In this document: positions 56,943 to 64,000 of the stretch, one piece after another
How the letters are laid out: each line of letters starts with the position of its first letter
How positions within the stretch are numbered: the stretch's first letter is position 1
Assembly (NCBI GenBank): GCA_005406025.1
Contig: BGZK01000861.1
Location: 1-64,000, forward strand
Reading direction: 5' to 3'
Origin: Eumeta japonica
Lineage: Eukaryota; Arthropoda; Insecta; Lepidoptera; Psychidae
Length of the DNA stretch: 64,000 nt
Program-made: the position numbers and the translations under genes
The notes under the pieces: model-generated
What the model was told of the DNA's origin: nothing
Seen by the model: the letters and a program-made list of their open reading frames with translations, nothing else
Databases searched by the model: none

Positions 56943-56949
56943 TGTTAAT

Positions 56950-57885
56950 TAACATACACTTTCTGGTTTTCTGTGGGTTAATTTTTCTTTTAGTCGCAGA
57001 TCTCTAATATCCGATAGGGTTATTTTGTACCCACAAAATCTAAAATATATATAAGTACTTCACCGTGTAATCACGATTCCATCCATATATTGGTAACCAT
57101 TTAGTAAGAGTTCACAGTCCATCAAGTGCCTCGACCTGTACGCTACTTGAACTTGTACGCTTATCGGACAATAAAATCCCTGCCATATTTGATCTTCTAT
57201 AAGGTTAACTTGTTAAATGTCAATTTTGCGTGAAATTAACTAAACTAGATACGAATCAGAATCATTTAGCGATAAAATGAAATTACGTAGTTAATAATCT
57301 TTTTAAAGTCTGAGAATTTAATATAAATAATTATAATGTCCCTTCAAAGCCCTAAAAGGATTCAGTGTATCCAATGACGTAATTAATCAAAGAGACTTAT
57401 TCGAATGGAAAACTTTATTATCAGATCCCTAGTTCAAGGTAGTAAGTAATCCACTTAAGCAGATGATACGGACGCCGCCATTAGAAACTGGAGACGCCAA
57501 TCAAAAGCGTTAAAGTTGTAGGACATTAAATTATATGGCTGAAAGCCTTTTAATAGCTTTCTCAAAGGAAGTCGCAGTCAATTCAGCTATATCTAATATT
57601 TAATTAATAGATGAGAATTCATGTTAAAAAACAATTTGAAGTTAATTTTCCATTTTTTTATGTAGCTTTTCGTTTCAAAGTAAACTGACATCTTTTTAGC
57701 CTTGTAGCAAAGAATTTTTATATTAAATAATTCGAATATGAAATTAAATCCATTAAGTAATAATTCAATATATTAAATAATAATTAAAAGACCCTCCTCA
57801 AAAAACGAGCTTCATAAGGAAAATAAGTTTTTTAAATTAGTCTAGACCTTTCTGTGACTATCTAGCTGGCACAATTTTTTTCAGT
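56950..57885. other. AT-rich noncoding stretch
   Basis: No gene or recognised repeat. Confidence 0.5.
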
Positions 57886-57939
57886 TTTATGTATATACGG
57901 CGCACTGAAATTTACTGGAGTGAATGAAAAACGTATGGT

Positions 57940-58465
57940 CAAAAATGAATGTATTGTTTATCAAAATATTCTCCATTAGCATTAATGCATTTTTTCATAT
58001 GAATAAATCAGTTTTGAAAACATTTATACAACTCCTCCATGGTGACCTTGGAAACATGTTTTTCATACTCTTCGACAGCCTCTTCTGATGATGAAAATCG
58101 TTGGCTGTGTAACTGGTTCTTAATTTTTTACAGACAAAAATCACAAGTTGCTAGGCTGGGCTGTACTCAGAATTGCTTATAAGTTCTATGTTTTTTTTCT
58201 TTCAAGAATTTATTTGTCTCATTGGCCCTGTGAGAACTGGCATTGTAGTAGTGCGAGATGATGTGACGTTTACGGTTAGCGTTCACAGCGGTGGACGGGC
58301 GACCATCACGAAATTCGTTACTGAGATTATCACGGCCGCTTTGAATTCTGCAAACCCGTTACACATAGCCATCTTCAATGGTGCTTCATCGCCAAAAGCA
58401 GTTAGAAGCCGAGCGAGGCTCTGCTGAACTGTCAAATTACACTAAAAATTGTAGGAAATCATACT
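57940..58465 (-). mobile_element. Mariner-like transposase relic with internal deletion
   Basis: On the minus strand the frame begins MISYNF at 58462, then CNLTVQQSLARLLTAFGDEA (N-terminal DNA-binding domain). After one frame change it runs RDNLSNEFRDGRPSTAVN and passes directly into NRKRHIISHYYNASSHRANE, which is the NRKRRIILHHDNASSH block around the second catalytic Asp. After more stops come SPALATCDF (SPDLAP-DF block), SQRFSSSEEAVEEYEKHV and KCINANGEYFDKQY at the C-terminus. About 150 residues between STAVN and NRKR, including the first catalytic Asp block, are missing, and the second Asp is itself changed (YNASSH for HDNASSH). Terminal inverted repeats were not identified. Dead copy. Confidence 0.85.
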
Positions 58466-58569
58466 AAGAAAATTATCACGTCGTAATTCCATAGTGATGA
58501 AGACACGTAATATTTAAAATGACGCCACAATGTAAAAACAATCGACAGTTAAATAAAACAAACTGTATT

Positions 58570-59435
58570 CTTCAGCCAAAGAATTACATTATCAAATGCA
58601 GCAATTACTTTCGAAATATTGTTATTGTCAGTGGTCAGTTACAGAAACTTATAGTACGCTCCATTTGTTAATGCGCAAAAATCATAATGACGAATTTCAT
58701 TTCACTTATATTATAATTAATATAAAAAGAATTCAGCGTTAAAAAATTGTAATTGATTCACTTAAACTTCATGTATTGCTTTCGGTTTTGTTACAGAATT
58801 GTTGGATTAAGATATTCGGAAATTATAAATTGTTATCAGACCAAGTTGTAATCTGAATCTATAGACGACAAGATTTTTTTTGTGCCCGATAAGACCACGT
58901 CCGGACAATGTCGATAACCTGTTTTAACAATCATTATAATAGGTATAGTTAACTGTTAGATATTTATAGTCTCTCAGTAAGTACTATTTTAAGTTATTTT
59001 TCTCTCCATTCTAATCACTGCATACTTTATAAGTCGGTCGGCGATGGTTGTACCAAATCTATCGTAATTTCGATTTTGCCAACAGACCATCATTTGCCTG
59101 AACATTTTGAGATCTGGTCAAAAGATGGTTATTCCTGCATCTGTCACGATAGAAAATTTGTATGGCACTGTCTTGATTATTTATTATCACGTACACAGGT
59201 TGATGGAGCGATCCAGGTTTTAATCTGAGAACCTCACGATTAAAGAATATTTAAATGTTAGGATTGTAGATAAATTTAAATACTCAGTATACGTCAAAGA
59301 AGCAAACTATTACTAAGATATACTACAAAAGAATTGCACTTGATTATTCTAACAATTGTTGTATATGTAATGACTCTTTGACTGTAATGGAAAGTCTACA
59401 ACACTAAAATAGAATGTTATAAAATATATATTCAT
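58570..59435. other. AT-rich noncoding stretch
   Basis: May include the decayed 5' end of the mariner. Nothing else is recognised. Confidence 0.45.
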
Positions 59436-59439
59436 CGGA

Positions 59440-59650
59440 CAGATAATATTGCCATAAGAGCGAACAATAAAAGAAGTAAACAATAGAGTACAGCTAGCAT
59501 GGAAAAGATATTGCCGTCAAGACAAATGGATGTCAAATATGGAGGGCAATGAAATAAAATATATGAAATTTTAAGATCTGTCAACATGTTGAGGAGCGAA
59601 GCATGGATTAAGAGCATATTACAAAGCAAGTTAAAAGATAAAATAGAAAA
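59440..59650 (+). mobile_element. LINE reverse transcriptase fragment, upstream part
   Basis: NRVQLAWKRYCRQDKWMS then NEIKYMKF-DL and GAKHGL correspond to the RVNLAWKRYWSLKEIMK...KVFD-C-L-C-TYGAQTW stretch of insect LINE reverse transcriptases. The downstream C-terminus is at 60070-60370, so the two pieces are probably one copy with about 420 bases between them. Confidence 0.65.
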
Positions 59651-60065
59651 AAGATAGTGCGTGAAGTCCCTCCGCGCGGAAGAAGTGAAACTTTGTAATG
59701 AGGAAATGAAAATAGGAAGGGGTAGAAATTGATTTTTAGTGAGCTCATATTGTTGCTTTAAGACAAACTTTATTAAAATTGCTTACAATTCACAATTGAT
59801 CGCATCTTTTAATTATCATTATCGAGTGGAGAAATATCCATTGGAATATTGGATGCTACTCGTTTCTAACGCTCGCGCTGGCCTGTAACAGGTATACTAT
59901 GCGCATGCGTTCGAGTGCCACGCATTCACTCTCGCTCTGTCTCTTTCTATTCCCCCTTCCCAGGAGTGTTGAACGTTTAACGCATCAGTGCTTTTATATC
60001 CCCTCCATGGTAGCGTTAAACGTTAAACGCAACCTTGTTGGAGGTCGCGTTAGAAGTTTCACTTC
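59650..60065. other. Segment separating two LINE pieces
   Basis: Contains ATGCGCATGCGTTCGAGTGC, CACTCTCGCTCTGTCTCTTTC and a doubled CGTTTAACG/CGTTAAACGTTAAACG motif (about 59965-60030). It is probably an insertion or heavily diverged LINE sequence; boundaries are unclear. The 68-codon frame 59899-60105 spans the junction. Confidence 0.35.
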
Positions 60066-60069
60066 AAAA

Positions 60070-60475
60070 ATAGAGACATTACGAAACCAACAAAAATTGA
60101 CATGATGATGCATAAAAAACTAAAACGTAGATGGACAGGTTATATGATAAGGAGTGCTAAAGGAAAACACGTTGAAGATGTAACCAAATAGTGTCCAAGA
60201 AAAGACAAAAATAAAGAAAGGGAGACAGCGTCGTAGCTGAAAAGACGATATTCGGAAAATAGCTGGTGTTACTTGGACGAGGATAACCCATAATCGGAAA
60301 ATGTGGCAAGCTGTAGAAAACGCTTATGCAAAAGTGCAAGATAACTTCAATATAAATATCATAAAATAATTTATTTAAGTGTAATATGTTGCTTTATGTT
60401 TATTAATAGTTTACTTCCATATTCATGTTTTGTAAGATTGTAAGACGTCAAATAAAGGCTATTGTTATTAACGAT
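60070..60475 (+). mobile_element. LINE reverse transcriptase C-terminus and 3' end
   Basis: KKLKRRWTGYMIRSAKGKHV, DVTK-CPRKDKNKER and, after a frameshift, KDDIRKIAGVTWTRITHNRK, MWQAVENAYAKV form the typical C-terminus of lepidopteran LINE endonuclease-reverse transcriptases (KLKWRWAGH...GVTWTR-ARDR--W--L-EA). It is followed by a short 3' UTR with AATAAAGGCTATTGTTATTA at about 60451, a usual polyadenylation and tail context for these elements. Confidence 0.8.
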
Positions 60476-60484
60476 TAAGGACTA

Positions 60485-60760
60485 CTCAGTACGGCCGCGC
60501 CTATTGTAGCGCATTCACGTCACGATGAGGACGGCCGTTACTCCAGTAACACGTTTCTACAACATGTTCTCGCTACAATAATGCCTCTGTGTTAATCATC
60601 AAGCCATCAACGCATCTCGAGGGCGTAGTACGCAAAGTGCTAAAGTTGGTAGCGGTCTGCACATAGTTGGGCGAGTTTTGCAGGACACACCCGTTCCATG
60701 TTAGGGGTCGAAACAGGGGTCTAAACTTACAGGACCTGCCCTCTGGGGGTAATTTAATAG
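60485..60760. promoter_or_regulatory. GC-richer island downstream of the LINE
   Basis: ACGGCCGCGCCTATTGTAGC, CACGATGAGGACGGCCGTTAC and CAGGACCTGCCCTCTGGGGG over about 275 bases. No frame and no repeat recognised. Regulatory role is inferred from composition. Confidence 0.25.
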
Positions 60761-60764
60761 GTCT

Positions 60765-63700
60765 TTATTATACTGGAAACGTTAATGTACTGTGCCCAGT
60801 AGAATTCAGGTCGGCTAGCTATTTATTCATAGTAATAGCATAAATACGCGAATTAATTCCTCGACTCGTCGCTCGACAAGGTTTCGGTTATCATACCACG
60901 AAAATATTTTATTTTATTTAATAAATAATCTTTATAGACAACGTTTAGAATTTTTTAAAGTTTACGGGGGAAAAGAATTATTATAAAAACCTGGTTAATA
61001 AAAGAATTCATTTTTGATATCATTTAGTAGTTTAAAATTATATAGGCACTTCTTACAGTTAATTATAAGCATAAATCTAGTGTATGTTACAGTTGGATTA
61101 GAAATGAAAAAAAAGAAACAGTGTGGTATGAGCGCATGTGAGAGTGGAACAGATTGGCATGGCTGTTTACGCAAACACTTATAGATCTATATGAACTTGG
61201 CGTCAGTCGTCATAAATTAGAATCGCGCTTATTTTTGTACAATTTAATTTTAGAGTGTAATTTAGTGTATGGTAGATGAGGCGATTAACGACTAAATTGC
61301 ATGTTCAGTACTCGAATTTAATTGCAGCTGGGTAGCTCACGCCCCGTTTAGCACCCTTCCCACCCCTCCATCAACATATTCTCCCCTTCATCAAATGTCC
61401 TAGTTTTTACTCGAGAGGTCGCAAACGCACTAGTGATTCCTTTGAGGTTACGAATGTCTATGGATGGCGGAGACTACCTTCTTTCTAGAGGCTTGCATAT
61501 TCGTTTGCATCTCAAACGTCCGATATTAAAAAAAATATCTAAAACAAACTCGTTTAAGATATTTTCAATCTCCTCCTAAAATAATACACTTAACAAATAG
61601 ATTCCATTGAAATATTTTGCTGTCTCAATCTAATAATATTTTACTTATGTATAAAAAGTTGGTCAATTTCTGCTATTCAAAAGCACATTTCTATACGACG
61701 AAGGAAAAACGTCAAGGAACATTAGTATTTGGAATGAAATAGGCAGACGAAAACGAGGTAGGCGGAGCTTTATAACTATGGTGTCAGCTTTCACAGTTGG
61801 GTCGGTACGTCGAACATCGTTGACCTTCTAATTCATGTAACATCAGTTACTTATGATACAATTAACAAATCAAATAAGTAGCAACATTTTTGAGTTGTCG
61901 TTTGTCTTCTGCTGTGCACTGAATTTTTTCAGATTCTTCATATGTTCATCTAAAGGATCTCTAAAACGAGAAATTTGGATCTGTTCCCTTGAAAAGGGTC
62001 GCAATTGACTGGATCCCATAATTTTTTAACATAATATGTTCAATACATTTGAATATGATGTTTACAACTCAAAACAACAATTTGGAAAAACCTGCAGTTC
62101 CAGTTTTCACTGAAAAGTATAATATATAAAAAGCGGGTTTTAAAATTTATCCTACCATCCAAAGTCAGCCTAGTCCCCATTGAGTTATTTTCCGGTATAA
62201 TTTGTAATCATTGATAAGACAATAACAATTCTAATGTAATGATTTTGATCACTCTACTACGTAAGATAAAATTGAAGGTCTTGGATCTTACGCTGGCTCA
62301 TAGCAACTTGGATGCCAATAATTAACTTTATCCAGGACTGACTGGCTAACCTGATGGAACGAGAGATTTAATTTGTCTGAAGTTTGTCGTGGTCAGTATT
62401 AGAAGTCGGTTCCTCCTAGTTTGAAAGCTACGTTTTCGATTCCTCCACCACCACAGCTCTGTAATACTAGGTAATATCGATTGCACTTCACTAATAAGAA
62501 CTATTCAGACACTCATTAGTTATAGGTGTCAAAATTAATCGCATTTTGTGATAGCTATAAGCGTATACGTTATAAAATCACAGCAATTTAATCAAGTATC
62601 AAATCAAGCAACTTTGATGTTTCAGTAAACAAGCTCGATACATCCACTCCAGTACCAGACAATACGGATATGGGGCAACTTTTGGATATATAGTAGTAGT
62701 CTTTATCGCTAGGAAAGGAGGAAAAATAAAATGTGGAAAACGAAAAGCGTTATTGTTGGAAAAATATTTTTTTTAATTTTTGTTAATTAGTAGCTGTGGA
62801 GTAATATTTTCCCTGTCATTTTATTCAAAACTTTCCATTGCTGTGAGTGAATTATAATTTTTAAAATCATATCGTTCAGGTCCTTATACACTCAATATAA
62901 TTTATATTTTCATTATCGTACAAATAATTTTTAAAATCTTGTAAAATTAATAAAACAAAAATTAACATTTGTATTTATTAATCATGAAGACATACTTATA
63001 CCGTTTTCTCCAACTGAATAAAATAAATAATTTATTATATGGAAAACATAAGACTTCGCTGCGTCATTTTATGTTTCTGCTGTATGACAACCAATCTGCC
63101 TTAATTATTATTAAAAAGATTTTCGCATTTTGGAAACATAAGTCAAAATATTAGCCATTGCCAATATACCCACTAATAATGGCACTAATAATTAAACTTT
63201 AAAACATCGTATTGCACATAATTGCATAGCACCTCGTCCCTTTCTTTTACGATATTCTTTGTTTATGATCCCCAAAAAATTAAGTAATGCTATTTATCGA
63301 AAAATAGTAACATTACTGTCCTTTGTTTCTAAATAGTAGTGATGTTATTTTACCATAGACGGAGCCAAGAAGCGAGCTATTTAATTTTCTATCTTACAAT
63401 AAATTATTTTTTAAATAATTTATAGTTTTTATAATATAGGTCGGTAGATAGATCATAAACGATGTATGTTAACGTAGGAGGAATGCGGTTGATCCAGGAT
63501 CACAGGTTTGTGAAACGTAGTGTGATAGGTACACTCGTTAGAAATTACCTACTTATACAATCACCCTTATACTTTCAATTTTTGAGTATACAACATAAAA
63601 GTACTTAAAACTACGAAATAAATATTTTGAACGCTTAAAAAACTTAAAATAAAAATTTAAAAAGAACTCTCGACACATACAAACTCTTAAAAGTATGAAG

Positions 63701-63900
63701 TTATTTCCTTTAATTTCTCTTCATATAATTTATTTTGCGGTGTTTTTAAGTCGTTGAGAAATTGCTCAGTAAACAACATAAAACTCAAAATTTATTAGAT
63801 GGGATCTATCCAAATTAGAAACGAATCGAAAAAACGTCTGTAATTCATTTGTCACGACAATTTCACCCATTTACCCAAGTACATGTACAAAGTTTTATTA
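60765..63900. other. AT-rich noncoding stretch
   Basis: No gene or recognised repeat. A small GC-richer patch at 61325-61450 contains GGGTAGCTCACGCCCCGTTT. The 61-codon frame 62969-63154 is lysine/leucine-rich and low complexity. Confidence 0.5.
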
Positions 63901-63916
63901 TTTTCGGTAGAAAATT

Positions 63917-63948
63917 GCGTATGAAGCGTACGGCGTATGAAGCGTACG
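63917..63948 (+). repeat. Two exact tandem copies of a 16-base unit
   Basis: GCGTATGAAGCGTACG repeated head to tail with no mismatch, each holding its own partial GCGTA/TACG palindrome. Confidence 0.85.
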
Positions 63949-64000
63949 GCGGTAGAACGCCAGATATCGAGATTTTATAATTACTCAACGTAGCCCATTT

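Noticed and set aside
1..64000. Known conserved insect microRNAs (let-7, miR-1, miR-9, miR-10, miR-100, miR-124, iab-4 and others)
   Set aside because: I looked for their mature sequences while reading and found none; this was by eye and not an exhaustive search.
1..64000. CRISPR array, bacterial operon or prophage
   Set aside because: No regularly spaced repeats with unique spacers, no ribosome binding sites with collinear long ORFs; all coding relics are of eukaryotic transposon type.
1..64000. Insect telomeric (TTAGG)n or large satellite block
   Set aside because: No run of TTAGG or long tandem array was seen; only short microsatellites and the small tandem blocks reported.

Overview
This window looks like AT-rich, gene-poor nuclear DNA from an insect, most probably a moth or butterfly (Lepidoptera). 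The evidence is repeat content: several copies of dispersed elements that I recognise from lepidopteran genomes. These are the element ending in GACGGACGGA...GGGTTCCG...CGGAACCCTAAAAA, the element containing CACCGCC(G/A)CCCATGGACACTCGCAA, the GACTTCAA-AAAGG-GGAGGTTC element, and LINE and mariner relics with frames typical of insects. There is no operon, no CRISPR array and no sign of bacterial or viral gene organisation. The longest open frames (146, 127, 118 and 111 codons) are about what chance allows in DNA this AT-rich, or they lie inside transposon relics.

Only two non-transposon genes can be supported. One is a complete tRNA-Arg (anticodon UCG) at 30175-30247, with A and B boxes and a T-run terminator. 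The other is a small single-exon candidate at 37236-37484 encoding an 82-residue coiled-coil protein with a polyadenylation signal downstream; its family is not recognised.

Layout. 1-6,200: AT-rich DNA with a LINE 3' end at 2.6-3.4 kb. 6.2-12.6 kb: nested dispersed repeats and a LINE fragment. 13.2-22.2 kb: a run of GC-rich islands (13.3, 18.7, 19.1-19.5, 21.4-21.8, 22.1 kb) that may be promoters or conserved regulatory elements, mixed with repeats. 22.2-30 kb: mostly AT-rich, with a degraded reverse transcriptase on the minus strand (27.4-28.5 kb). 30-36 kb: the tRNA, a CTCF-like site, then a cluster of inverted repeats, a foldback element and LINE 3' ends. 36-39 kb: the most gene-like interval, with the coiled-coil ORF flanked by a duplicated GC-rich motif and a GC-rich region carrying YY1/Pho-like and GAGA motifs. 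39-52 kb: repeats and AT-rich DNA. 52.5-56.5 kb: further GC-rich islands. 57.9-58.5 kb: an internally deleted mariner. 59.4-60.5 kb: an interrupted LINE 3' end, then another GC-rich island at 60.5-60.8 kb.

Taken together this resembles a gene desert or a large intron, with scattered GC-rich regulatory-like islands in a repeat-rich background, as is common around insect developmental genes; that last step is inference. The most unusual signals are (1) a GC-rich motif duplicated 2.4 kb apart on either side of the coiled-coil ORF, (2) many long, nearly perfect short-loop hairpins, and (3) an in-frame, precisely deleted mariner. I do not see a clearly new multi-gene system.
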